Shown piece after piece: positions 47,171 through 57,569 of a stretch of 64,000 bases of DNA. Each line of letters starts with the position of its first letter. Position 1 is the first letter of the stretch. This stretch comes from Strongylocentrotus droebachiensis. Taxonomy: Eukaryota > Echinodermata > Echinoidea > Camarodonta > Strongylocentrotidae. A model generated the notes under the pieces. It had not been told where the DNA came from, made no database searches, and worked only from the letters and a program-made list of their open reading frames with translations. Position numbers and translations under genes: made by a program. The stretch lies in assembly GCA_035222895.1 (NCBI GenBank), contig JAVYIG010000595.1, forward strand, positions 309,501 to 373,500. Direction: 5' to 3'.

Positions 47171-47640
47171 TAATAACAATCGTATATTATAATAGTATGC
47201 AAGATGACCCGCATATATGGATTCTATGAAATTTGAGGGCTATTTGTACTTTAATCTGTTCTGTAACCACTGTAATAATGGAATAATGAATAATGGATGT
47301 GTCAGATCAAAACGAATGATCGAATTTGCTTGCTTTGCTAATAAATACCTAAATGAAAATGAATTGTTCTCCGGTCTTTTAATGAGTAGGGTCACATTGA
47401 GTAGGACTTTCATCCTTACTGAATATGATTTTCATGCCTAATAAATAGTACTTTCCTAAAATCAAATACTGATAAAGTTTGGTAAAAATAACAAATAATA
47501 TATATGTCAGTTACTCCTATTTGAAACTATATACAGTGTATATCATCGTAGAGATGCCCTATGCGTTTAAAAAGGTGGACTGAATTTCATTATTAACATC
47601 CACATGGAGTAACACGTACTGGTATAAATCTCTCCGCAAT
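47171..47640 (+). other. right end of segmental duplication copy B
   Basis: Aligns with 16,850-17,370 (shared AATCTGTTCTGTAACC, ATGATTTTCATGC-like and GTGGACTGAATTTC-like blocks). No gene. Homology stops close to the LINE 5' end. Confidence 0.55.
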
Positions 47641-47705
47641 TCTCTTTTAAATTGATCTAATTCATAGTTTTATTTTTATTGCTGGTGATCTTATCTGCTG
47701 CAACG

Positions 47706-48644
47706 ATGACTTCGAGACGCGATAAACACCATCGTAGAGCCAAAGGGGATTCGAATCCCACAGAAATCGACATCTTATCGGATAATCAGGACCTACCACA
47801 GCATGGTGAGGCCTCACCCTCACTGGCACCACCTCATCAGGACAAGCAACCCCGGCAAAGCCCGAGCGCATCATACCTAGGTACAGCGGCTGGTGCTAGT
47901 GGCTACTCAGGTGGAACGGGCCAAACGTTCACCCCACCTGTTAGCCCTGCGCCCGACATGGATACGAGTAATGTGAGCATTGTTGGCATGCAACAATACT
48001 TCAAGACAGCTACGGAGGGCTTTGAAGGTATGATAAGGAAGGCTGTTGATTCATTGATTGAAAATATCAAACGCGTTGAGATTAACCTCGCCGAATCTAT
48101 CGAATTTGAGAGCAAGCGGGTATCCGAGCTGGAAAAGAAAAATGCATCCCTGGAGAAAAGGATGTCAGAGTTGGAGAATGAGCTAGCTCCGCTTCGTGCT
48201 TTAGCGGCATCGAATGCAGCAGGAATCAACAAGGCCGAACGTTTTTCACGTAGGAACAACATCCGCCTCGTAGGCTATCCAGAAGCAGCGGACCAGCAGC
48301 ATGAGCAATGCATCGAGATCGCGGAGGACATCGTTCGCGGGAAATTCGAAATCGACCTCAAGGTCGAGCGGGCTCATCGCGACGGAAGGCGCACGGAGAG
48401 ACCTCGGCATATCCTCATTAAACTTCAGTCGTACCGGCACAAAGTTGACATCATGAGAAAGGCTCGCTCCACGTTGGCAAATGAAGCTTTCTTTTTTACT
48501 GACGACCTCACCAAAGATGACCTAACGGAAAAACGTAGATGGTCGGCGGAGGTAAAGAAACTCTACGGCCAGGGTGTGAAGCTGCGCTTTGCCGCCGGAA
48601 AGTGGCGTGATGGATCAGGTGTTCCCTATGATTTCAGAGTCTAA
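47706..48644 (+). CDS. LINE ORF1 protein (RNA-binding chaperone type)
   Basis: 312 residues from the ATG at 47,706 (an upstream in-frame TTG is not used). The N-terminal ~90 residues are Ser/Pro/Gln-rich and low in order. Residues ~105-170 form a coiled coil (ESKRVSELEKKNASLEKRMS...). Then comes an RNA-binding region starting RFSRRNNIRLVGYPE, with VERAHRDGRRTERPRHILIK and a C-terminal part ending KLRFAAGKWRDGSGVPYDFR. This coiled coil-RRM-CTD order is that of L1-type ORF1 proteins, which trimerise and coat the element's RNA. L1-like ORF1 paired with a CR1/L2-like ORF2 is known for some lineages, but the assignment is by motif. The stop lies in the first unit of a tandem repeat. Confidence 0.8.
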   Translation: MTSRRDKHHRRAKGDSNPTEIDILSDNQDLPQHGEASPSLAPPHQDKQPRQSPSASYLGTAAGASGYSGGTGQTFTPPVSPAPDMDTSNVSIVGMQQYFKTATEGFEGMIRKAVDSLIENIKRVEINLAESIEFESKRVSELEKKNASLEKRMSELENELAPLRALAASNAAGINKAERFSRRNNIRLVGYPEAADQQHEQCIEIAEDIVRGKFEIDLKVERAHRDGRRTERPRHILIKLQSYRHKVDIMRKARSTLANEAFFFTDDLTKDDLTEKRRWSAEVKKLYGQGVKLRFAAGKWRDGSGVPYDFRV

Positions 48645-49025
48645 TCGATCAACAAGAGACGAGGTCATGTAAGATTATGTTATACCACTGTATTTTTGTA
48701 TAATTATTATTTTGTTGCCATTTCTCTTCCATACATTTGCCAGGTTAGCAAGTTGCCAAAGAAATCGACTTTTTGTTTATGATAGAGACTGTATTATCTC
48801 CCACTGTTTTCTTTAGAGTGTAATCGACGACCATTAGAGGAGGTCATGTAAATAACGTTATATTACTGTACATACTCGCATAATTATTTTGTATGTCTCT
48901 TCCATACATTTGCCAGGTAGCAAGTTGCCAAAGAAATCAACTTTTTGTTTATGGCAGAGATTGTATTATTCTCCGCTAGTTGTTTTCAGAGTGTAATCGA
49001 CCATCAATAGAAGAGGTCATGTAAA
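48636..49025 (+). repeat. tandem ~175-bp repeats between LINE ORF1 and ORF2
   Basis: AGAGT(C/G)TAATCGA...GAGGTCATGTAA occurs at 48,636, 48,815 and 48,988 (spacings 179 and 173). Between them lie CATACATTTGCCAGG, AGCAAGTTGCCAAAGAAATC and CTTTTTGTTTATG in each full unit. The first unit contains the ORF1 stop codon, so the duplicated segment starts inside ORF1's last codons. Confidence 0.85.
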
Positions 49026-49473
49026 TTACCTGTTTTACTATAGCACCTGTTTTCTACCCTCTTTTCCTGCTCTTCAATATCTGCTCCATTTACCCCCACC
49101 ATTTTTTGTTGTTGATATTATCACATTGAATTAGAATTATTGGTTTATTACTAATTGTGTGCGGAGGGGAATTACCAGAAATTTGAAATGATTAAGATTT
49201 TATCTTCAAACTGTTTTCAGTTTAATCATTATATTTACTACGTGTGTTTCCTGCTTGATCACACAAGCGGCTACTTTTTAATACATATTATGATGAATTT
49301 GATCTACTTTCAGCATATTTTCAACCTTACTCTGTACTTATTAGCATATGTAAATTCACTACCTGTGCGCTCTGGTATTTCACCTTACGTATTTCATTCG
49401 AGCTTAAACGGAAATGTTTTGATTCACGATTTATTATATAAACATCTGTACTTGCAATTCTTTCAATCTTACG

Positions 49474-52400
49474 ATGAGTACCAACTGTAATATAGTTTCT
49501 GTGCATGGAAATGCACCCTTTGATCAGTCTCTTGACGACAGCCTGACTACCAATTCCTCGTTACATAGTGAAGGTGCTGATAATGTTGACATTAATGAAC
49601 TCAATTTAGAAACGCAAGAACTACGTTTTGATTTCGATTTGGACGATGCTCGAGTAAACAATATATCTTCCGATTACCTGTCACTAATTAATTTTATTGC
49701 GGACGCGAACACTAACCTAAAAAATGACCTGCTTTTATTACATTGTAACATCAGAAGCCTAAACAAGAACTTTGACAAATTTGATTTACTTGTAAACGAA
49801 CTCAAATCAAAATTCTCGGTTATCGGTTTATCTGAAACGTGGCTTAGAGACATACCCTCTTCCCTTTTTTCAATCAATGGTCTTACTCTTGTCACAAATA
49901 GCAGAACCGAAAAAAGGGGCGGGGGAGTGGGTTTATACGTCACAGAGGGACTGGATTACGAGGTAATTGAAGAATTGAGTGTGATTTCTAATATAATGGA
50001 AAGTATCTTTATCGAAATTAAACTTCCTGGAAAGAAAAATATAATTGCTGGTGAGATTTACAAACCTCCCAATTCCATCCCTAAAGACTTTATCGAAAAA
50101 ATACATACAATATTATCTTCGCCTTCACTGAATAACAAGATATGTATAATAATGGGAGATTTTAACCTAAATTTATTACAATGTGATGAAAATACGAGTT
50201 GCCAAGATTTCTTGGATCTGATGCTATCCAAATCTTTTGCCCCAACAATTACCAAACCAACTAGAATTACTGAATATTCAGCTACCTTAATTGATAATAT
50301 CTTCGTAAGTGGAACTGCTATTGTCAAATCCGGCGTTATTGTCACTGATATCTCCGATCACTTCCCGATTTATACTGTAATTTCGAATGTAATTTCCCAT
50401 TCTAATCCCAATACAAACAAATGCTCGGGTATCCGTTATTTATCGGAACCCGACCTTCGTAGACTTAAGGAAGCACTTACCATAACTGATTGGTATGCAG
50501 TGTATAATTGTGATGATGTGAATACTTCATTTGATAACTTTATGGAAATATTAATGCTTACTCTCAATTCTCTTCCTACTCGTCAACAAAATTGCTCAAA
50601 TTATAAAAAACATCCTAGACTCGCGTGGATTTCAAAATCTCTCCTGAAATCTATCAACAGGAAGAACACCCTTTATTACAAATATAAAAATAATCATACA
50701 GTTAAGTCCAAATTGAAATATTCTCGCTATCGTAACATTCTAACCACCTCGTTACGACTAGCAAAAAAGAATTACTTTACTAAACAATTTAACGTGAATA
50801 AAGGTGATATAAAAAACACTTGGAGGGTGATAAATAACGTTCTGAAATCCAAGCAAGTCTCATCTCACATTTCAAATATTATGATAAACGAAAACCGAAT
50901 TCAAGATCCTCTTGTTATAGCAGAGGAATTTAATAATTATTTTGCTAATATTGGCCCAAATCTTGCTCAAAATATTCCTGTATCCCATTTGCATTTTCAA
51001 TGTTTCCTGGAAACGAAAAACACTAATTCAATGTTCTGTACCCCCATTCTGGAGCATGAAGTAATCGATATAGTCAAAAATATGAAAACTAAAAAAAGCG
51101 CAGGGAACGACGGTATTACAAATTTTATATTAAAAGAAATAATAGGTGAAATAGTTTCCCCTCTTACCCATATACTTAATCTGTCAATAATGAATGGCAT
51201 CGTACCCAAAAAGATGAAAATAGCTAAAGTTATTCCAATTTTTAAAAAGGGGAACGCGCAAGACATTGGAAATTATCGCCCTATTTCTCTGCTCACGTCT
51301 TTTTCCAAAATACTTGAAAAATTGATGTACTCTCGAACAATGCAGTTTCTTATTGATTTTGATATTCTGTCTGATACCCAATTTGGGTTCAGGCAGAAAC
51401 ACTCTACAACCCATGCATTACTCATGTTTTTGGATAAAGTAGCTCATGCTATCGACGATATGGCCCATACTGTGGGTATTTTCCTGGACTTCTCCAAGGC
51501 CTTTGACACTATTAATCATGATATATTACTGCACAAGTTATCCCATTATGGGATTCGAGGAAAGGCCTTGGAGTGGTTCAGGAATTATCTCACAGACAGA
51601 AAACAGTATGTTAGTATTAATGGTCACGATTCTTATCAAAGATCAGTATCATGTGGTGTACCACAAGGTTCATTATTGGGTCCATTATTATTTGTAATAT
51701 ATATCAATGACTTCAGAAATTCGTCTGAAATAATGTCTTTTATTCTCTTTGCAGACGACACTAATATTTTTTATTCACACCGTGACCCTCAATATCTCCT
51801 GAGGACCGTTAATAGTGAACTTAAGCGGGTACAAGCATGGATAAATGCTAACAAACTATCATTAAATGTTAGTAAAACCCACTTTATGCTGTTTAGCAAT
51901 TGTATAAAATCCCTACCCGGTAATATTTTAATAGACAATACAAATTTAAACCAGGTCGAATCCACAAAATTTCTTGGTATCTACATTGACAGTGATTTAT
52001 CATGGAAGATCCACGTTAACTATTTGTGCAAACTGATTTCTAGAAACACAGGTATTTTAAATAAACTAAAACACGAGTTCCCAACCCATATTTTGTTATC
52101 TCTGTATAACACCTTAATTTTACCTTACCTTAACTACGGTATTCTTGCCTGGGGAAACGGGACCAAAGCCCAACTTGAAAAACTTCTCATTATTCAAAAA
52201 CGGGCAATAAGAAACATAAATCATGCGGGATTCCTTTCCCATACTAGTCAACTGTTTTTTAATAACAAAGTTCTCCGAATTGGTGATGTGTATGTGTACA
52301 GCGTAGGAGTGTTTATGTATCAATTAACTATAAATGAGTTACCTGCTGTAATTTGTGCACTCTTCGTACGAAATAATTCAATTCATTCGTATTCCACTCG

Positions 52401-52590
52401 CCAAAGTAACCTATTTCACCTTCCCCTTACACGAACTCTGTTTGCTCAAAAAAATATCACTTTTACGGGCCCTAAGCTTTGGAATGACCTCCCCTTTGAA
52501 TTCACAGAATCAACCTCACTGTATTCGTTCAAGCGCAAGCTGAAATGTCATCTCCTAAGCAATTACGCTATACTGGTAGAAGAAGCATGA
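49474..52590 (+). CDS. LINE ORF2: endonuclease-reverse transcriptase
   Basis: 1,038 residues, uninterrupted, from ATG 49,474. Residues ~86-300 are an apurinic-type (EEP) endonuclease: HCNIRSLNKN (90-99), LSETWL (119-124), GDFNLNL (228-234), LIDNIFVSG (272-280), ISDHFPIY (293-300). Reverse transcriptase follows at ~540-830: PIFKKGNAQDIGNYRPISLL, FGFRQKHSTTHALL, FLDFSKAFDTINHDILL (~670), CGVPQGSLLGPLLF (~728) and the catalytic box FILFADDTN (~758). The C-terminal thumb/connection ends KRKLKCHLLSNYAILVEEA. No RNase H domain or zinc knuckle was noticed. All catalytic blocks are present. It nicks genomic DNA and copies the element's RNA at the nick. Confidence 0.9.
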   Translation: MSTNCNIVSVHGNAPFDQSLDDSLTTNSSLHSEGADNVDINELNLETQELRFDFDLDDARVNNISSDYLSLINFIADANTNLKNDLLLLHCNIRSLNKNFDKFDLLVNELKSKFSVIGLSETWLRDIPSSLFSINGLTLVTNSRTEKRGGGVGLYVTEGLDYEVIEELSVISNIMESIFIEIKLPGKKNIIAGEIYKPPNSIPKDFIEKIHTILSSPSLNNKICIIMGDFNLNLLQCDENTSCQDFLDLMLSKSFAPTITKPTRITEYSATLIDNIFVSGTAIVKSGVIVTDISDHFPIYTVISNVISHSNPNTNKCSGIRYLSEPDLRRLKEALTITDWYAVYNCDDVNTSFDNFMEILMLTLNSLPTRQQNCSNYKKHPRLAWISKSLLKSINRKNTLYYKYKNNHTVKSKLKYSRYRNILTTSLRLAKKNYFTKQFNVNKGDIKNTWRVINNVLKSKQVSSHISNIMINENRIQDPLVIAEEFNNYFANIGPNLAQNIPVSHLHFQCFLETKNTNSMFCTPILEHEVIDIVKNMKTKKSAGNDGITNFILKEIIGEIVSPLTHILNLSIMNGIVPKKMKIAKVIPIFKKGNAQDIGNYRPISLLTSFSKILEKLMYSRTMQFLIDFDILSDTQFGFRQKHSTTHALLMFLDKVAHAIDDMAHTVGIFLDFSKAFDTINHDILLHKLSHYGIRGKALEWFRNYLTDRKQYVSINGHDSYQRSVSCGVPQGSLLGPLLFVIYINDFRNSSEIMSFILFADDTNIFYSHRDPQYLLRTVNSELKRVQAWINANKLSLNVSKTHFMLFSNCIKSLPGNILIDNTNLNQVESTKFLGIYIDSDLSWKIHVNYLCKLISRNTGILNKLKHEFPTHILLSLYNTLILPYLNYGILAWGNGTKAQLEKLLIIQKRAIRNINHAGFLSHTSQLFFNNKVLRIGDVYVYSVGVFMYQLTINELPAVICALFVRNNSIHSYSTRQSNLFHLPLTRTLFAQKNITFTGPKLWNDLPFEFTESTSLYSFKRKLKCHLLSNYAILVEEA

Positions 52591-52922
52591 TGTTCTTTTA
52601 ATTATACTGTCGATGTTCAAACTGAATGTTTCTTTTAGTTTGCTGTTGTTACCCTGTGCCTGGTGACGGGCCGTTGCCTTCACCTGCTGGGATGTCATTG
52701 TGCTTCGGTGGCCGGGGAGCGAGGTGCATGCTTTGTTTGTTGTTAATGTCTGCTCGACCTAGCAGCGACGGGTTATGCACTTCGCGCTCCTGCTGTTGAG
52801 TTCCAGTGATTACGACAGGTGGATATGGCGGCTTGTCATCGGGCAAACATTATTTAGTTTTACATAAATGTGTATAAAAAAAAAAATATATATAAAAATG
52901 TTCTATTCATTTTTGTTCCATC
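52591..52922 (+). other. LINE 3' untranslated region (first part)
   Basis: GC-richer than its surroundings, with short inverted stretches (GGTGACGGGCCGTTGCC, GGCGGCTTGTCATCGGGC). Ends in an A-rich, TATA-like run at 52,868-52,905, which is an alternative 3' end of the element. Confidence 0.5.
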
Positions 52923-53055
52923 ATACCAAGATGCTGACGTCATTGACAACCAGTCTGTTCGCCAGCGTGGCTACACTTAAATTTTCTACAACATCGTACT
53001 TTACCGGTACACAGCCAGCGACACTCCCTGTCAATTGATGCCGACATCTTGGTAT
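52923..53055. mobile_element. ~133-bp foldback element in the LINE 3' region
   Basis: Left ATACCAAGATGCTGACGTCATTGACA and right, in reverse complement, ATACCAAGATGTCGGCATCAATTGACA are similar over about 26 bases. This is typical of a MITE or a terminal hairpin. No coding content. Confidence 0.55.
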
Positions 53056-53405
53056 GCTCCTATGAGAATTGCCATTGCGTACGGGTAGTGAAAATGTTAT
53101 ACAAATATTGCTAAGTATATGAGTATTGTTTATTTTTTCTTCATAATAAGTTTCAATTTAATTAAATTACGTTTTTTAATATACACAAGACTATGTCATT
53201 GTAACTTCCGGAGCCTATGACCTACAAGCATTGCTTTCTCTTTAGGCTCCATCATATTTCTTCCCTTATTCAACTTAGTCTTATGTATCGTTCTTTTTTG
53301 TTTGTATAAACGCATCCTAAAACGAGTTCCAAATGTAAAATGCTAAATGCAATGATGTATTATACAACATGTGTGAAATATGAAAATAAAACTGAAACTG
53401 AACTG

Positions 53406-54577
53406 ATGTGTGTAGTCCCCTACACCTTTACATGTGTGCGACGGTTGGTTTTACTGTGATATTCAAGCAAGAGTGAGTCTTTTATATACGGATATAGGAA
53501 TTAGAGGAGAGAGATAGGAAGAGAGAGGGACAGAGAGGGAGGATAAAGAGGGGTAGACGGAGAAACAAAGAGAAGAAGAGAGAACCAGTAATTGCTTGTC
53601 TGTTTGTGTCAGAGAGAGACAGACAGACGTAGAAAAAAGAATAGTAGTGGAAAGAGCGTCCTCTTCTAAAGTTGCCAGCTTAATGGTCTTTCATAAAACC
53701 TTATTCAGAACTTTACCATCTACAACAAACATAGGGATGATTGTTTTGCCAACTAAAGAATGAAATTCTGTGCTTTTGGTTAGAGCAGACTTTAGTATAT
53801 ATAAGGAAGGAATGTGTTGACGTCACTTTTTCAGTCCAATTTCTATAACTCTTTGTCCAAAGTTTTTAGACCCAAAATATTAATAGCGACTGATTGATTT
53901 CTAACCTTTCAGGGCATATATGAAAGTCTTTTAAACTTCAAACGTTCGAATGAAAACCAGGGGTCAAATGGTGCACATTCTTTTATTTAAACGATAATAG
54001 TGAGTATCGTCTTTGTTAACCCCCCCCCCCCCCCCCCCCCCCCTCCGAAGCCATACAAAAATGTCATTAAAAAATATATACAAAGCCTAACAATGTAGAA
54101 CGGTTATAGCCCTTTCCTAAATATACACTAAACATGAACGGCCAGGTGCCGAGAGAGCAAGTAGCAAAATCGAATTATAATCAAGGGGGGGAGAGGGGGG
54201 GTTGAGGGGTTGGGAGAATGGAGGGATCACGATTGACCCTATACCTGACTCGTCTACTTCAGGACCGACCCGAATATCATCGCGGATATTTTATTTTGGG
54301 AGCATGTGATATGAAAAGCGTTTTATATTATATGGAGAAATAAAGGTTTTTTTTCAACAAATTCTTAAGTCTCTGGTTAAAATCTGTTCGCAAGATTCTT
54401 CATTTGCATTGATGCATGTTTAACGTTGAGCGTGATCACATAAAAATGGTTGTAGTACGTGCTTTTGACCGACAGTTTAACAAATGTTCAATCTTTATTA
54501 ATTATTTGATGCACGGGTAAAACTTATCTTCCCTTGTCGGTCAACTGACTATGGTGTCGCTGCAACTGCTGTCCAGA
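53406..54577. other. intergenic; GA tract and long poly-C run
   Basis: GA/GACAGACA-rich tract at 53,495-53,635. A run of 24 C at 54,020-54,043 and a G-rich patch at 54,185-54,215. No gene seen. Confidence 0.6.
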
Positions 54578-54648
54578 GTCTACTTGGTCTAGTGGTAATA
54601 AGTCAATGCCGTTCTTAGCCATGGACCTGGGTTCGATTCTGCAGAGAC
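54578..54648 (+). tRNA. tRNA-like sequence, probably pseudogene or SINE head
   Basis: TTGGTCTAGTGGTAA resembles a tRNA A box, and GGGTTCGATTCTGC resembles a B box/T arm at the right spacing. GTCT (54,578-81) can pair with AGAC (54,645-48). The anticodon arm does not fold convincingly and no identity can be assigned. A decayed tRNA or tRNA-derived repeat is more likely than a working gene. Confidence 0.35.
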
Positions 54649-56111
54649 ATTTTATCAACCTTTTCCAAAAGGATGAAAGAGCTACGCACCATTACAAAAC
54701 AAATGAAAATTACGTTTAATCTAAATATGAAATAAGCATCAACAAAAAACGTGAAAGCGTTGTGCTTAATATAGACGAAACAAACGCTCTTACTTAATTC
54801 ACAGTGTATTAAAAGTAACATTGTAACGGAAATGAAAATACAATAAGTAACATAAATGAAACTGAATAAGTAGGTACTTTGGATAATGACAACATTACAA
54901 GAAGATAGGACATGTGGTTATAAATTAGGTAGGAAGATGGGGAATCATTTTGTGTTGAATAGGTAGATCTTAAGGGTGTTCCGCCCAAAGGAAAATATTC
55001 AAATTATTTATACAGATGGAATGAGAATATTTTCAAATGACAAAATGATACCAAGATTAACAAAATTGGTAAAAAGTGTTTTGTGTGTGTGTGTTGTTGT
55101 TGTGGTTTTTTTTTGGGGGGGGAAGGATTTTGTGGAAAAAGTGAAAGTTCAAATTTGTCCAGTATCAATGAAACTGCATTTAAAAAAACCCAGTGTAATT
55201 GTATGTCTTTGTTTAACAACTTATTAAACACACCTAAACAAAAAAAAGGGGGGGGGGGTAAAATGATAATGTGTATAGAATATTATGTTTGTGTTTACTC
55301 TGACGTTTATTATAGCTTGCCCAGAACTCAGACATGATATTATATTTTCTGAAAGTACACAACGATACATTGTTTAATGCAAGGATCACAAATATGCGTT
55401 TAGAAGAAAACAAGCAAAAACACTCAACCAATTTTCGGTATTACTTTTCTTTTAAAACGATTCCCTTTCTATCGGTAACGGTAAATTTGCCCTGTTTTAT
55501 TCAATTTGCTCCTTTTTGTGCACACCCTGTATATAAATGTATATTTATGTACATTAAAAGAAAATATATTATTGGCACCGCAAGATGGAATACGCAAGGA
55601 GCACGGATTGTACTTCACAAGCGCTTTATGTTATATTCCTGTCTGTTCTTGAGTATACCTACCATCCAACTTACTTGATGTTAACGTGACTAGAAGAAAA
55701 ACAAATATCGGTCCGGATTTCAATATCACTGTAATATCACATTATTCTCAAGACTTCACCTGTCAGTAACAATCATATCGTGCAAGAGCCACGTCTCATT
55801 AATTCTGCAGTATGGGGTGAAAGGAATTGGTTAGGTTGAGTAGGCCTATGTCTTTTTCCATAAACACCGAAATGATAATAACAATAATACAGATGGATTT
55901 TTATAGCGCTTATCAACTCTTGAATTGTTAAACAATAACTAAGTACAGAAAATGTTCCGTATCTTAATTTTAAAATTTTGCCGATAATGAACACTAGTCC
56001 TCCTAGTGAATATCATGTTAATAATATCGACGGTGATGGCGTGTTCTTTTAGCCCTCATCTGAGCCATGCGTACATAGAGTTGAGCTAACCCGGTTCAAA
56101 TTGGACAAAAT
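54649..56111. other. intergenic, AT-rich, no gene
   Basis: Frames of 60-115 codons here show no domain or compositional sign of coding. Low-complexity patches: GT-rich at 55,080-55,125 and a G-run at 55,249-55,258. The patch 55,868-55,920 (AATAATAACAATAATACAGA, TTTTTATAGCGCTTATCAAC) looks like a minus-strand L2-type LINE 3' end. Confidence 0.5.
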
Positions 56112-56280
56112 GGCCCGAATTCACAAAGGAGGTTTGTCGACAAACCCTTGTTTTCGTACGTCATATGACGCGTTTTTGCGCGTTTTTTACAAACCTGGTT
56201 TGTAAAAACGCGTCGAAACGCGTCATATGACGCACGAAAGCCAAGTTTTTGTCGATAAACCTCATTTGTGAATTCGGGCC
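56112..56280. mobile_element. 169-bp foldback MITE (family 2, copy 2)
   Basis: The arms pair along most of their ~80 bp: GGCCCGAATTCACAAAGGAG on the left against GGCCCGAATTCACAAATGAG in reverse complement on the right, then CGACAAA, CGTCATATGACGCGTTT and TACAAACC blocks. Same family as 27,372-27,551. Confidence 0.9.
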
Positions 56281-56937
56281 ACTATGGCGACTACTGCTTT
56301 GTTGGGCAAGCAAAACAAAACAAAACAAAGGATATACGCCATGATGTGACCCAGTGAAACCTAGTTGGCCAAACTATGTGTATAGATGGATTCGACACTC
56401 ATGATTGCTTGATCGCTGAGCTGTTAACAATCCGCCCTGAGTGGCTTGTTATAATTTTGTTTTGTTCTTATCAAAAGGATGACACCATCATTGAGGCATT
56501 ATTGGTACAGGGCTGGGTCACAATTCACAGTTCATCGTAGAGATTCGTATAAATTCTGCTCGCAGGGGCCTCCCTTTGTCAGAAATGTTAGAGCGAATTG
56601 CAAAGAAGGTTGACCCCTTTTTCAGGAACGGTCGCTTCTCTTGAAGAGGAAAGTCTCTCTCTCTATCTAATAACAGATACGCACAAACGCAAACAAACAG
56701 AAACATACACGCACAATCGAGCTGTCCCGTCCCTCTCTCTCTCTCTCTCTACCACTTTGCAACTCTTCCCCTATCTCTCCTTCTCTTTCTTCTCAATTCT
56801 CACTTCGTATGTATGGCTACAAATCATCACACACGAGAACGACAGTCTAATACCTGACAAGGCCGACATAATGTACCCCTCTTCCTTTCTCTCTCTCTCT
56901 CTCTCTCTTTCTCATCTCTCTCTCTCTTTATCTCTCT

Positions 56938-56970
<33 letters not shown>

Positions 56971-57218
56971 GGCCTTCCTTCCCCCTTCTCTTTCTCTGTC
57001 ACTCTTCTGTCTCTCTTTTTTTCTCCTTCTGATTTATCTTTCTATCTATTCATTCGTCCAACCTTAAAAAAAAGTGCATGTATTGATATCTAAAGATCTT
57101 ATTGATGGTACATCTGACTTCGTTCTAGCCTTTTGACAAGGCCTCGTGACTCTGGCTATTTCCAACCCAATCAGCGGCTGAGATGAATCTAGAGACCCAG
57201 GGTGAACGCGATCGAGTG
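56281..57218. other. intergenic with polypyrimidine tract
   Basis: CT microsatellites at 56,730-56,752 and 56,886-56,966 lie within a 300-bp pyrimidine-rich stretch (56,720-57,040). A 144-codon Ser/Leu frame there is a product of the repeat. At 57,120-57,218 the sequence CTTTTGACAAGGCCTCGTGA resembles, inverted, CATGAGGCCTTGTCTAAAGG at 57,656-57,675, so the hairpin element may sit inside an older inverted repeat. Confidence 0.55.
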
Positions 57219-57569
57219 TAGCCTATAATCTAGGCGGAGTGCCGAGCTTTTTTCTTTGCTGCTAGACTAACCCTAAGCAGAACGTCTGATACGGCGAGAC
57301 TACGAACCGTGAGTCGCGAAGCGGCTCACCGCCTATAATCACTGGTCTAGCTTTAGTCGTTGTTTTTTTTTATTATCGACCATGAATCCGTGGCAGTTTT
57401 CTGCCACGGATTCATGGTCGATAATAAAAAAAAAAACGACTAAAGCTAGACCAGTGATTATAGGCGGTGCGCGGCTCACGGTTCGTAGTCTCGCCGTATC
57501 AGACGTTCTGCTTAAGGTTAGTCTAGCAGCAAAGAAAAAAGCTCGGCACTCCGCCTAGATTATAGGCTA
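57219..57569. mobile_element. 351-bp long-hairpin DNA element with 9-bp TSD (Mutator-like)
   Basis: Two arms of about 170 bp, nearly perfect reverse complements, meet at a small loop (TTTT between GGCAG and CTGCC, ~57,395). The ends are TAGCCTATAATCTAGGCGG and its complement. The 9-mer GATCGAGTG abuts both ends (57,210-57,218 and 57,570-57,578). Long inverted repeats with 9-bp duplications are the mark of the Mutator superfamily; no transposase is present. High arm identity implies recent origin or correction between arms. Confidence 0.88.

Larger units (their letters stand above)
30475..47610 (+). repeat. segmental duplication, copy B
   Basis: The counterpart of 2,630-17,370, with the same gene in the same orientation. 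It is about 2.4 kb longer than copy A. The differences are the insert at 30.8-33.5 kb, a longer ankyrin exon, and extra tandem units in the 3' flank. Introns are shorter. The right edge is close to the 5' end of the intact LINE. Confidence 0.85.
47650..53405 (+). mobile_element. near-full-length two-ORF non-LTR retrotransposon (CR1/L2/Jockey group)
   Basis: The element has an intact ORF1 (47,706-48,644), a repeat-bearing spacer, an intact ORF2 with endonuclease and reverse transcriptase (49,474-52,590), and a 3' region probably ending in ATAAAACTGAAACTGAACTG near 53,400. The 5' border (~47,650) is set by the end of copy B homology and is approximate. No clear target-site duplication was seen. 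A foldback element interrupts the 3' region at 52,923-53,055. Two open ORFs imply a young copy, possibly still able to move. Confidence 0.8.

Noticed and set aside
47679-47681. LINE ORF1 start at 47,679
   Set aside because: This codon is TTG; the first ATG in frame is 47,706.
54578-54648. Functional tRNA gene
   Set aside because: A and B boxes are present, but the anticodon arm does not fold and acceptor pairing is only 4 bp; kept as tRNA-like with low confidence.
56598-57032. 144-codon Ser/Leu-rich plus-strand frame
   Set aside because: Follows CT microsatellites; no domain.
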